DNA of 64,000 bases, taken from positions 1 to 64,000 of the forward strand of contig JBEONO010000001.1 of the NCBI GenBank assembly GCA_040544425.1, given 5' to 3'. The notes below the pieces were generated by a model that had not been told where the DNA came from, did no database searches, and saw only the letters and a list, made by a program, of their open reading frames with translations. Both the position numbers and the translations under genes were made by a program. This document shows, in pieces, positions 33,968 to 42,278 of the stretch. Origin of the DNA: Solimicrobium sp040544425 (lineage in GTDB: Bacteria > Pseudomonadota > Gammaproteobacteria > Burkholderiales > Burkholderiaceae_D). How positions within the stretch are numbered: position 1 is the first letter of the stretch; each line of letters starts with the position of its first letter.

Positions 33968-34686
33968 TGACTTCCGTGCTGAAAATCAGCGGCTTGAAAG
34001 TTGCGTATGGCGGTATTAAAGCGGTCAAAGGTATTGATCTCGAAGTCAATCAGGGCGAACTGATTACCTTGATTGGCGCCAACGGCGCAGGCAAAACCAC
34101 GACGCTAAAAGCCATCACCGGTACCTTACCTGCCTGTAAGGTAGAAGGCGATATCAATTATTTGGGCAGTACCTTAAAAAACATTGCACCATTCCGGTTA
34201 ATTCACGATGGCCTGGCAATGGTGCCGGAAGGACGCGGTGTGTTCACCCGTATGTCGATTCACGAAAATCTGATGATGGGTGCGTTTATTCGTGACGACA
34301 AGGCCGCCATCGATGCCGATATCGAAAAATGGTATGGCATTTTCCCGCGCCTGAAAGAACGCTCGGCGCAATTGGCCGGAACCTTGTCCGGCGGCGAGCA
34401 GCAAATGCTGGCAATGGCGCGCGCCTTGATGAGCCATCCGAAATTATTGTTGCTGGATGAACCTTCGATGGGCTTGTCTCCGATCATGGTCGAGAAGATT
34501 TTCGAAGTCATCCGCAATGTGTCGGCCCAGGGCATCACGATTTTATTGGTCGAGCAAAATGCCAAGCTGGCGCTGCAGGCGGCGCACCGGGGGTATGTGA
34601 TGGACTCCGGTTTGATCACCATTCAAGGCGATGCGAAGACCTTGTTGAATGATCCTAAAGTTCAGGCAGCCTATCTGGGCGAATAG
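33967..34686 (+). CDS. livF: Branched-chain amino acid ABC ATPase LivF
   Basis: The 239-residue second ATPase has Walker A GANGAGKTTTLKAITG and the LivF-type VPEGRGVFTRMSIHENLMMGAF. Its ABC signature is LSGGEQQMLAMARALM and Walker B is LLLDEPSMGLSP, followed by LVEQNAKLAL. It is translated by coupling to livG and closes the transporter operon. Confidence 0.95.
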   Translation: MTSVLKISGLKVAYGGIKAVKGIDLEVNQGELITLIGANGAGKTTTLKAITGTLPACKVEGDINYLGSTLKNIAPFRLIHDGLAMVPEGRGVFTRMSIHENLMMGAFIRDDKAAIDADIEKWYGIFPRLKERSAQLAGTLSGGEQQMLAMARALMSHPKLLLLDEPSMGLSPIMVEKIFEVIRNVSAQGITILLVEQNAKLALQAAHRGYVMDSGLITIQGDAKTLLNDPKVQAAYLGE

Positions 34687-34706
34687 TATTTCCGGAAAAA
34701 TAAAAA

Positions 34707-35192
34707 ATGATGATCAAAGCTGTTGAAGCAAATCTTGCTGTTCCCGCGCACGCCGCGGCGTTGCTGCAACTGTTGAATGAGTATGCGCTGGACCCGATGG
34801 GCGGCGCCGAAGCGCTGTCAGATCACGTCAAACAAAACCTGATACAACAACTTCAGCAAAGACCAACCGCCCGCGCAATTCTGGCATTTGACGGTGAATT
34901 GCCGGTCGGTCTGATTATTTGTTTTGAAGGATTCTCCACCTTCGCCTGCCAGCCGCTCTTCAATCTGCACGACGTTGTGGTAAGTCAGAACTATCGCGGC
35001 AAGGGCGTTCTGAAGCTGATGCTGCAGGAAGTCGAAACGATTGCGCGCCGCCTGGGTTGTTGCAAGCTCACCATGGAAATTTTGGAAGGCAACCAGCATG
35101 CGATGGCGGCTTACCGGGCCCATGGCTTCGCCGGTTATGAACTTGACCCGACCATGGGCAAGGCCGTGTTTTGGCAAAAAAAGCTGGCCTAA
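34707..35192 (+). CDS. GNAT-family N-acetyltransferase
   Basis: This 161-residue protein has the GNAT acetyl-CoA fold. The N-terminal VPAHAAALLQLLNEYALDPMGG binds acceptor. LHDVVVSQNYRGKGVLKLMLQEVE holds the pyrophosphate-binding R/Q-x-x-G-x-G/A variant (NYRGKGV). EILEGNQHAMAAYRAHGF ends the core. The acceptor substrate is unknown. It starts 20 bases after livF, so it may ride on that mRNA, and it overlaps the convergent SRAP gene by four bases. Confidence 0.88.
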   Translation: MMIKAVEANLAVPAHAAALLQLLNEYALDPMGGAEALSDHVKQNLIQQLQQRPTARAILAFDGELPVGLIICFEGFSTFACQPLFNLHDVVVSQNYRGKGVLKLMLQEVETIARRLGCCKLTMEILEGNQHAMAAYRAHGFAGYELDPTMGKAVFWQKKLA

Positions 35193-35854
35193 AACAGTTC
35201 CTGATTGGGCGATATTTTTGCGGCCTTCCGGATCACTTCCGCTGTCATCAACTCCGCTGGATAGTTACTCAGAAATGATTGCGCCTGTCCCGGGTTGCGG
35301 CAATTGAGCCACGCGTCGTAAACCTGCGGCGGCAGAATTACCAGCGAACGTTTTTCATCTCCCGGCTTATGAAAGCGCTTCATCAGCGGATGCGTATCGG
35401 CATTGATGGTAATTTGCGTAAACGAATACGATGTGCTGCCATCCGGTTCCGGCCAGGAACGAAATAATCCGGCTACGGCAAACGGTGATCCGTCGGCCAT
35501 GGCAATACGCCAGCGTTCCGCTTTCCCTGATTCATAATTTGGTTCATAAAATTCCGTCATCGGTACCAGACATAACTGTCCATCGTGCCAGGGCTTCGCA
35601 TAGCTGCGCAACGTGGCAATGGTTTCGGCACGGGCATTCATGGTGCTGAAGCGTTTTACGCCGGGTGGCAGATGATTTTTCGGAACCATGCTGTACAAGG
35701 CGAGCAGTGCGTCCCGGCCATGTTCATCGCCGACGATAATCGGTGCTGCATAATCCTGCCAGATTTCAGCCTTCCATTCCCCATGGCGGGGGAGAGCAGC
35801 GTGAAAATGCCGGGTGAGAATGGACGGGGTCACAGTCTGATAACTAACGCACAT
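35189..35854 (-). CDS. SOS response-associated peptidase (SRAP/YedK family)
   Basis: SRAP proteins crosslink through Cys2 to abasic sites in single-stranded DNA and protect replication. The 221-residue product begins MCVSYQT, so Cys2 is present, although the usual MCGR(F/Y) is altered. Other conserved parts are a ALYSMVPKNH-like region, MTEFYEP with the catalytic glutamate, FAVAGLFRSW, TQITINADTHPLMKRFH with the active histidine, and late LVILPPQVYDAWL. No LexA-type box is visible before it. It is convergent with the GNAT gene. Confidence 0.88.
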   Translation of the reverse strand: MCVSYQTVTPSILTRHFHAALPRHGEWKAEIWQDYAAPIIVGDEHGRDALLALYSMVPKNHLPPGVKRFSTMNARAETIATLRSYAKPWHDGQLCLVPMTEFYEPNYESGKAERWRIAMADGSPFAVAGLFRSWPEPDGSTSYSFTQITINADTHPLMKRFHKPGDEKRSLVILPPQVYDAWLNCRNPGQAQSFLSNYPAELMTAEVIRKAAKISPNQELF

Positions 35855-35920
35855 AATTTTGGGGTGGGGTTGGTCAGAGCGCCAAGTATAAACCGGTTTT
35901 CGGGCGTATCAGTCACGGGT

Positions 35921-35949
35921 TTGACAGCTGTCGTCAAGGAGTGGATACT
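35921..35949 (+). promoter_or_regulatory. Sigma-70 promoter of the M3 peptidase gene
   Basis: TTGACA (35921-35926), exactly 17 bases and GATACT (35944-35949) give a perfect -35 and a good -10, about 73 bases before the start codon. Confidence 0.75.
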
Positions 35950-36021
35950 TCTGGGGCTTTTACGACATCAGTTCATGATTAACAATGCGGTGTCCTATCC
36001 GACGCCGTTCAAGGAAAACAG

Positions 36022-38154
36022 ATGACCAATCTTCGCCTGCTTATGATTGCTGCAACTTTAACACTGGCCAGCTCAGCTCATGCCCAGTCCCAGTCCATCA
36101 AGGACAATCCATTTTATGCGGTCAGCGCGTTGCCGTTTCAGGCGCCGCCGTTTGACAAGATCAAGGACAGTGATTATCAACCTGCCATTGCGGAAGGTAT
36201 CAGACAGCACGATGCAGAAGTGCTGGAAATCGCCAACAACCCGGCAGCACCGACTTTTGAAAATACTTATGTAGCACTGGAAAAATCCGGCCAAATGTTG
36301 ACGCGCGTGCTGCAAGTATTCAATGCCATCGGCGGCGCCAACACCGACCCGGTATTACAACAACTGCAGGAAGATGTCGCGCCGAAGCTGGCGGCACATC
36401 AGGATTCGATCTCGCTCAACAGCAAACTTTTTCAGCGCGTCGATGCAGTCTATAAGGAGCTCGGCAAATTGAAGCTCGATGCGGAATCAGCGCGTCTGGT
36501 GACCGTCGTGCATCGTCAATTTTTGCTGGCCGGTGCGAAATTGTCTGACGCTGACAAGACTAAATTGAAAGCACTGAACGAAGAAGAGTCAACGTTAAGC
36601 TCGCAGTTCAATAACAAATTGCGCGACGCAACCAAAAAGGCTGCACTGGTGGTTGACAGCAAGGCGCAGTTAGCCGGATTGTCTGATGCAGAAATCAACG
36701 CTGCGGCACTGGCTGCCAAAGACCGCGGCCTGGCGGAAGGCAAATATGTGCTGACCTTGCAGAACACCACACAGCAACCGATGCTGCGCGATCTGACTGA
36801 TCGTGCGACCCGTCAGGCCCTGTTCATGGCTTCGTGGAATCGTACCGAAATGGGCGATGAAAATGATACCCGCAAGCTGATCGTGCGCATTGCTGAAATT
36901 CGCGCGCAGCAGGCAAAATTACTGGGCTTCGCCAACTACGCCGCCTGGAAGTTGGACGACCAGATGGCAAAAACACCGGCAGCAGCGATTGGATTTATGC
37001 AGAAGCTGGTGCCGGCCGCAACCGCCCGCGCCAAATTGGAAGCCAAAGACATTCAGGCCAAAATTGACCAGAGTCAGGCAGCTCTGAAACAGCCGACCTT
37101 CAAGCTGCAACCGTGGGATTGGGAAATGTATGCCGAGCAGGTCAAGAAGGAACGCTACGATGTGGATGAAAACCAGATCAAACCGTATTTTGAACTCAAC
37201 AACGTTTTGCAGAACGGCGTGTTCTATGCAGCCAATCAGTTATACGGTCTGACCTTCAAAGAGCGTCATGACATTCCGGGATACCAGGAAGATGTGCGGG
37301 TGTTTGATGTGTTTGATAAAGATGGCAAACCGTTGGCGCTGTTCTATTGCGATTACTTTAAACGCGATAATAAAAACGGCGGCGCATGGATGGATAACTT
37401 TGTCGGCCAATCCAAACTAATGGGAACCAAACCGGTCATTTATAACGTCACCAATTTCACCAAGCCAGCAGCAGGACAGCCAGCCTTGTTGTCGTTTGAT
37501 GACGTGATCACCATGTTCCATGAATTCGGTCACGGCCTGCACGGCATGTTCGCGGATGAACAGTATCCGACATTATCCGGAACCAGCACCGCGCGCGACT
37601 TCGTCGAATTTCCTTCACAGTTCAACGAACACTGGGCAACTGAACCGAAGGTATTTGCGAACTATGCCAAGCATTTCCAGACTGGCGCAGCGATGCCGGC
37701 TGCTCTGGTTGAAAAAATGAAGAACGCCGGAAAATTCAACAAGGGTTACGCGATGACAGAACTGAGCGCGGCTGCCTTGCTGGATCTGGATTGGCATAGC
37801 CTGAGTGCCAAGGCACCGAAGCAGGATGCGGATCAGTTTGAAATTGCCGCGCTGAAGAAAGACAAGATTTATTTAACGGAAGTGCCATCGCGTTATCGCT
37901 CCAGCTATTTCCTGCATATCTGGGCTAACGGTTATGCGGCTGGTTACTATGCGTACCCATGGACTCAGATGCTGGCTGATGACGCCTTCGACTGGTTTAA
38001 AACCCATGACGGTTTAACCCGTGCCAATGGCGACAAGTTCCGCGCCATGATTCTGTCACGCGGCAATACGGTTGAGCTGGCCAAGCTGTACAAAGACTGG
38101 CGCGGTGCTGATCCGAAAATTGAACCGATGCTGGAAAATCGCGGTTTGAAATAA
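36022..38154 (+). CDS. Exported M3-family metallopeptidase (Dcp-like)
   Basis: The 710-residue protein has a signal peptide (MTNLRLLMIAATLTLASSAHA, then Q). The thimet-oligopeptidase fold of family M3 follows. The zinc site is HEFGHGLHGMF, with H500, E501 and H504, and the third ligand lies downstream in the ARDFVEFPSQ region. Substrate residues near the end are RYRSSYFLHIWANGYAAGYYAY. It matches peptidyl-dipeptidase Dcp more than oligopeptidase A, and the signal peptide indicates periplasmic breakdown of peptides. It is monocistronic, with a strong promoter and a downstream hairpin. Confidence 0.93.
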   Translation: MTNLRLLMIAATLTLASSAHAQSQSIKDNPFYAVSALPFQAPPFDKIKDSDYQPAIAEGIRQHDAEVLEIANNPAAPTFENTYVALEKSGQMLTRVLQVFNAIGGANTDPVLQQLQEDVAPKLAAHQDSISLNSKLFQRVDAVYKELGKLKLDAESARLVTVVHRQFLLAGAKLSDADKTKLKALNEEESTLSSQFNNKLRDATKKAALVVDSKAQLAGLSDAEINAAALAAKDRGLAEGKYVLTLQNTTQQPMLRDLTDRATRQALFMASWNRTEMGDENDTRKLIVRIAEIRAQQAKLLGFANYAAWKLDDQMAKTPAAAIGFMQKLVPAATARAKLEAKDIQAKIDQSQAALKQPTFKLQPWDWEMYAEQVKKERYDVDENQIKPYFELNNVLQNGVFYAANQLYGLTFKERHDIPGYQEDVRVFDVFDKDGKPLALFYCDYFKRDNKNGGAWMDNFVGQSKLMGTKPVIYNVTNFTKPAAGQPALLSFDDVITMFHEFGHGLHGMFADEQYPTLSGTSTARDFVEFPSQFNEHWATEPKVFANYAKHFQTGAAMPAALVEKMKNAGKFNKGYAMTELSAAALLDLDWHSLSAKAPKQDADQFEIAALKKDKIYLTEVPSRYRSSYFLHIWANGYAAGYYAYPWTQMLADDAFDWFKTHDGLTRANGDKFRAMILSRGNTVELAKLYKDWRGADPKIEPMLENRGLK

Positions 38155-38174
38155 CCAGCGTTCAGTTGTGACTC

Positions 38175-38207
38175 AAACGGCAGCCTTCGGGTTGCCGTTT
38201 TGTTTTT
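38175..38207 (+). terminator. Intrinsic terminator after the M3 peptidase gene
   Basis: AAACGGCAGCC and GGTTGCCGTTT (38175-38185, 38190-38200, one G-T pair) close on a four-base loop and are followed by a T-rich tract. Confidence 0.8.
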
Positions 38208-38259
38208 GGACGATTTGTACCGGCAGTGCCGGTTCAATTAAAAAGAGAATTGAATTCGG

Positions 38260-38958
38260 TTATTCATCCCAATGTCTTGCAAAGACCAATGTGATTTTCG
38301 TGCCATGTCCCAGCTTCGATTCCACAGTCATTCGCCCATCATTATTGTTCAACATATCCCAAACCTGGGTCATCCCCAAACCATGTCCGTGAACTTTGCC
38401 AGCTGTAAAGCTGACGCGTTGGCCTAACTTTTTCACGTCAGCGTCAGACATGCCAATACCGTTGTCTGTGATTGTAATCATGACCTCCGTCTGATTGGAC
38501 TCTACGTTGATCACCACTCGACCAGATACTTTATCTTCTAAAGCGTCAACCGCATTGTTGATTAAATTTGACACAGAGCGGCCAAGCTGAATTGGGTCAA
38601 CATAAATAGCTGCATTGATGGATTGAGGAGAAATGTTTTGGATAAAAATATCAGGGGTATTTTTATACTCACTTTTTTTTTCGCAGAGCAGTTGGTCAAT
38701 GAACTTGGCGCACTCTATAATCTGATGTCGTTCGAAATGCCGCTGCCCGTCCTGTTCCTTTTTGTATTCATCCAGCAGACTATTTGCGATTCCATTTATC
38801 CGCGATGCAATTGAACGCAATATTGTGCGGGTATCCTCGCTCAGTTCTTCGGATGCTTCAATGATGACATTGAGTGCCGCCAGTGGGGACTGTATGTCGT
38901 GCGCGATCTGATAGGCGAACTTCCGCAAATCATTGTGTTTGGTGGGAGCGGATTTCAT
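38260..38958 (-). CDS. Soluble histidine kinase without sensor domain
   Basis: This 232-residue protein is only a transmitter. A HisKA helix carries the phospho-histidine at about residue 20 (YQIAHDIQSPLAAL). The HATPase domain follows with N-box GRSVSNLINNAVDAL, G1 box ITDNGIGMSD and G2 box GKVHGHGLGMTQV. There is no membrane segment, PAS or GAF domain, so the input must come from a partner or from elsewhere. The ATG at 38958 was preferred over a TTG at 38967. It is divergent from the HTH-receiver gene, with 157 bases between, and probably forms a signalling set with it and the hybrid kinase. Confidence 0.87.
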   Translation of the reverse strand: MKSAPTKHNDLRKFAYQIAHDIQSPLAALNVIIEASEELSEDTRTILRSIASRINGIANSLLDEYKKEQDGQRHFERHQIIECAKFIDQLLCEKKSEYKNTPDIFIQNISPQSINAAIYVDPIQLGRSVSNLINNAVDALEDKVSGRVVINVESNQTEVMITITDNGIGMSDADVKKLGQRVSFTAGKVHGHGLGMTQVWDMLNNNDGRMTVESKLGHGTKITLVFARHWDE

Positions 38959-39115
38959 ATTCTTCAACGTTCAATAGATAATTTTGGAATTCTCGTTTTT
39001 CAAAATTTATGAATAAAAAAATCCTTAATTCGGGAAAATGTTAATTCTAAATTGCGATATGTGCAAATAAAAAATCTAACTGAACCTAAGTTTTACAATT
39101 TATGAGAATTTTGTA

Positions 39116-39973
39116 ATGGATACTGAATTGACGGACGGAAATAATTTGGCGGGTGCCTTTGCGGAAGGATTAAAAAATGCGTTGGATCGAATTAATTTTC
39201 CTGGTGCGCCAGAAAGAATCTCAAAGCTAATGGAATTGCTGGAATTGTCGAAACCACAGGTCTACCGGATTACAGCAGGAAAAGCAGCGCCAACTTTAGA
39301 ATCGCTGGTGAGACTGCGGGAATTGAATATATCAATTGATGCGATTTTGGACAGTCTCAGTGCTGCAAGCCGTGTGGCACACAGTAATGATGATGGCTGG
39401 GTGGATGGCAAGGTTGAAATTTCAGGCGTTTTTCAACACTGTTTTCTGAAGCTGTCGCCAATATCTGGCCGCTCTGCAGTCATTGCCATTCCAAAAAATG
39501 ACCATGCGTGGCATGTTTCAATACTTGCCGATGACAGCGTTCCACCGGGCGGCGCAATGCGTGTTGATGAAATTCAGTTTCGGAATGCCAAACCACGACT
39601 CGCTATCGTCGACGATCACCCCGGTACCTTGACCGCGTTATGCAAACAGTTGGAATCCGGGTTTGACGTGTCGCCATTTTTGGAAGGAAGGGCATTATTG
39701 GAAGCGCCGATGTTGAGTCAATTTGATGGATATTTGGTGGATTGGAAGTTGCCAGATATATCCGGTGAAGAATTGGTTATGGCAATACGGGGCAGGTCCG
39801 AAGCGCCAATATTTGTCGTGACCGGAGAAAAATCTTCGCATGGGATCGCCAAAATTATTGCCAGCGCAAATGTTCGCTATGTTGTAAAGCCAATTGATGA
39901 AGTAATACTCGCAGCAGAATTGATGAACGCGATCACATTGCACTTGAACTCACAAAAACTGACGAGTTTATGA
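39116..39973 (+). CDS. HTH (BetR-like) plus C-terminal receiver protein
   Basis: This 285-residue protein reverses the usual response-regulator order. An N-terminal XRE/BetR-like helix-turn-helix (about residues 15-75, RISKLMELLELSKPQVYRITAGKAAPTLESL) comes first. A middle segment of about 80 residues of unknown fold follows. The C-terminal receiver has RLAIVDDHPGT, the acceptor aspartate in YLVDWKLPDISG, FVVTGE and YVVKPIDE, so all phosphorylation residues are present. It is probably a transcription factor controlled by one of the two flanking kinases. Its 3' end overlaps the hybrid kinase gene by six bases. Confidence 0.83.
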   Translation: MDTELTDGNNLAGAFAEGLKNALDRINFPGAPERISKLMELLELSKPQVYRITAGKAAPTLESLVRLRELNISIDAILDSLSAASRVAHSNDDGWVDGKVEISGVFQHCFLKLSPISGRSAVIAIPKNDHAWHVSILADDSVPPGGAMRVDEIQFRNAKPRLAIVDDHPGTLTALCKQLESGFDVSPFLEGRALLEAPMLSQFDGYLVDWKLPDISGEELVMAIRGRSEAPIFVVTGEKSSHGIAKIIASANVRYVVKPIDEVILAAELMNAITLHLNSQKLTSL

Positions 39974-41719
39974 CTGACTTTCAAGTGCGGCGAGCAGCAG
40001 TTCGTCGTTGATCGGCTTGTACAGAATTTTGTCAAACAGTGTTGATCGGGGATCGGCATTTAACGCTTTTGTGTATGCCGTGATTGCGATAAGAATTGGG
40101 CAAGGGTGTAATGCTTCCCGACATTGTTGCGCCAGTTGAAATCCGTCCACACCCGGCATTTGTATGTCTGTGATAATCGCGTGAAATGTTTTTGTCGTGG
40201 CCAGCAAAAGCGCTTCTTCAACATCTGCAGCCAGATCTGACAGGTATCCCATATCGGAAATCATTCCCGCAAAAGTGGTGCGAACCGATGGATCATCACC
40301 AACAATCAGTACTCTGGAAAAATTGTCTGGCCTGGGCGTTGATTCAGACGCTATTGTCTTCGGATATTCTATTGGCAATCTAACAGAGAAAGTGCTCCCG
40401 ACCCCTTCAGCGGTTTTCAGGAATATTTTTCCTTTCGCCGCTCTTACGATGCTTGATGCAATCGCCAATCCCAAACCTGTTCCTTGCGGTTCGGATGACA
40501 GACGCACAAACGGCCTAAATATTCTTTCCCGATCTCTGTCAGGGATTCCAGTTCCGGTGTCTTCGACTTGGATCAGGATTTCACCGTTTTCACAAGATGT
40601 TTGATGGTGGTCGATTGTTAAATGAATGGATCCCGCATTTGTGTAGCGGATTGCGTTCGATAACAGGTTGCCGACACATTGGGTGAGGCGGGTCTCATCA
40701 AACATGATGATTGGGAGGGCGCTTGATCCGGTTGTAATTCGCAGAGTAAGGCCCTTGCGTTCAGCTTCAACCGTATACCGCGCTGCGATTTTATTGAGCC
40801 ACAATACCAAATCCAAGGGGTGCGATTCAAAATGCAAATCCTCATTCCTCGTTAATCCGACCAGGTCGTCGACCAATCTTGCCAATTGTTCCGACGAATC
40901 TTTAATGATGTTGAGATAGTTTTGCCTGCAGCCCACCGCGTGGGATTTTTGCAGCAATTGAGCGCAACTGATGATGGCCTGCAATGGGCTGCGCAAATCA
41001 TGACCGACCGTTGAAAGAAGATATTCAAGTCGATCAAATCGATTGCGCTCTGCAGCCATCCACGCTTTGGAAGCCATATACACGCTGAACAATGCGATGA
41101 GCCCAAAGACAAACAGGGCGATGCCGATATACAGGGCCCTGTCAGCCAACATTCGACTGGAATTAATCGCGCTCACCATCTCATCACGCGCCTGAAATTC
41201 TTTTCTTTCTGCCTCGATCGTTAATTTGCGCATTGCAATAAATGCCTGCTGTTCAGCGACAAGAATTTGACGGTCGTTGCTGGTATTTTTGTTCTTGATC
41301 GATTCAGAAACCGATCCAATAAACACTGCCACCGAATGCATCGCATCGCCAGCAGATTCATAAGTGTTGATTAGTCGTCCTGTCGAAGTGGTGGGCTCAA
41401 AAGCGCGCAACACGCTTTCCAATAACTCAATTTTTTCAGTTAGACGGGATTGTGAATCTGGCGATACCAGTTTCGCGTTTGCCTCACGGTAGGCTATTGA
41501 GACTTCTTTCAATGCGAGCATGGCGTCGTAGATATCGATGCTATAGCTTGTCGCATTTTGGTTTAGCCAGGCCTGTATTGGACTTGATTCACCTAAGTTT
41601 TTTTCATAGGCGATGACAGCCAGGCCCGCTCCGGTCAGAGACATGATGTAGATCAGCGCCAGACCTAGAAATATGGCCCGTAACAGCCGTCGATGGCGTG
41701 CCAGGTTTTGCGTGCTCAT
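39968..41719 (-). CDS. Membrane hybrid histidine kinase
   Basis: The 583-residue protein has two membrane helices (about residues 12-38 and 185-210) around a helical periplasmic domain of about 140 residues. HisKA (STVGHDLRSPLQAIISC), HATPase (VGNLLSNAIRY, VEDTGTGIPD, GTGLGLAIASSIV) and a C-terminal receiver follow. The receiver has the acceptor aspartate in AIITDIQMPGVDGFQL, ITAYT and YKPIND. Its acidic pocket reads IVGDDPSVR where VDDDP is usual, so one of the two metal-binding acids is glycine. The ATG at 41719 replaces a TTG at 41725. It converges with the HTH-receiver gene and is its likely kinase. Confidence 0.88.
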   Translation of the reverse strand: MSTQNLARHRRLLRAIFLGLALIYIMSLTGAGLAVIAYEKNLGESSPIQAWLNQNATSYSIDIYDAMLALKEVSIAYREANAKLVSPDSQSRLTEKIELLESVLRAFEPTTSTGRLINTYESAGDAMHSVAVFIGSVSESIKNKNTSNDRQILVAEQQAFIAMRKLTIEAERKEFQARDEMVSAINSSRMLADRALYIGIALFVFGLIALFSVYMASKAWMAAERNRFDRLEYLLSTVGHDLRSPLQAIISCAQLLQKSHAVGCRQNYLNIIKDSSEQLARLVDDLVGLTRNEDLHFESHPLDLVLWLNKIAARYTVEAERKGLTLRITTGSSALPIIMFDETRLTQCVGNLLSNAIRYTNAGSIHLTIDHHQTSCENGEILIQVEDTGTGIPDRDRERIFRPFVRLSSEPQGTGLGLAIASSIVRAAKGKIFLKTAEGVGSTFSVRLPIEYPKTIASESTPRPDNFSRVLIVGDDPSVRTTFAGMISDMGYLSDLAADVEEALLLATTKTFHAIITDIQMPGVDGFQLAQQCREALHPCPILIAITAYTKALNADPRSTLFDKILYKPINDELLLAALESQS

Positions 41720-41938
41720 CCCCAATCAGTGCACGACGATCCGCCATTTGCTTTCCATCGATTTAAAACTGATATTGAAATTGCGGCTGAAAAATTATCG
41801 AGTGATGTCACTTCAATTTCCTTTGCGTTCATCTTTGACTCCTGGCTTTTGCGTAAACTCATCTGACATGCCAAGCTGGTCAATGTAACATGTTTTTTTA
41901 ATATGTAAATATAAAAACTATTTTAATTGCAGGTGCAG

Positions 41939-42200
41939 TCAAACGAGGCGGCGCTGCAGATTGAAATTGATCTTGAAGTCGGTATCGCTCGACATGAACA
42001 CGGCCGAATTCAACGTTTGGTGATTGATGTTGAAGTAGGTTTCGATGATCAGCGAACGCGCATTCCGGGCTCCATTTTGACGATACATGGTGCGCTAAGC
42101 TGTTCGGTCAAAGTCAGTAAGAGGCGTTGCTGGCCGGAAGTGGCACTGACGGGCATCAAAATATTTCGTCGATCAAATCACCTGCTTAATTCACGTCAGC
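41939..42200 (-). pseudogene. Frameshifted gene remnant of unknown family
   Basis: The 560-base gap between the hybrid kinase and hipA contains, leftward, a 49-codon frame (42088-41939). It reads MYRQNGARNARSLIIET and ends DFKINFNLQRRLV, with normal codon use. In an overlapping frame upstream lies MPVSATSGQQRLLLTLTEQ and IVKMEPGM. One frameshift near 42055-42065 would join them into about 75 residues. I take this as the 3' part of a decayed gene, though an intact small gene is possible. I do not recognise it. The rest of the gap shows nothing. Confidence 0.3.
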
Positions 42201-42278
42201 CTTGACGATGCTTTGCTAACTGAGCTGAACCCATTTGCGCAGATTGAGATACTTTGACGATCCGCTCAAGCGTAAGTC

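Noticed and set aside
41927..42205. Rightward 92-codon frame upstream of hipA
   Set aside because: It is the antisense shadow of the leftward remnant, whose codon use looks more natural.
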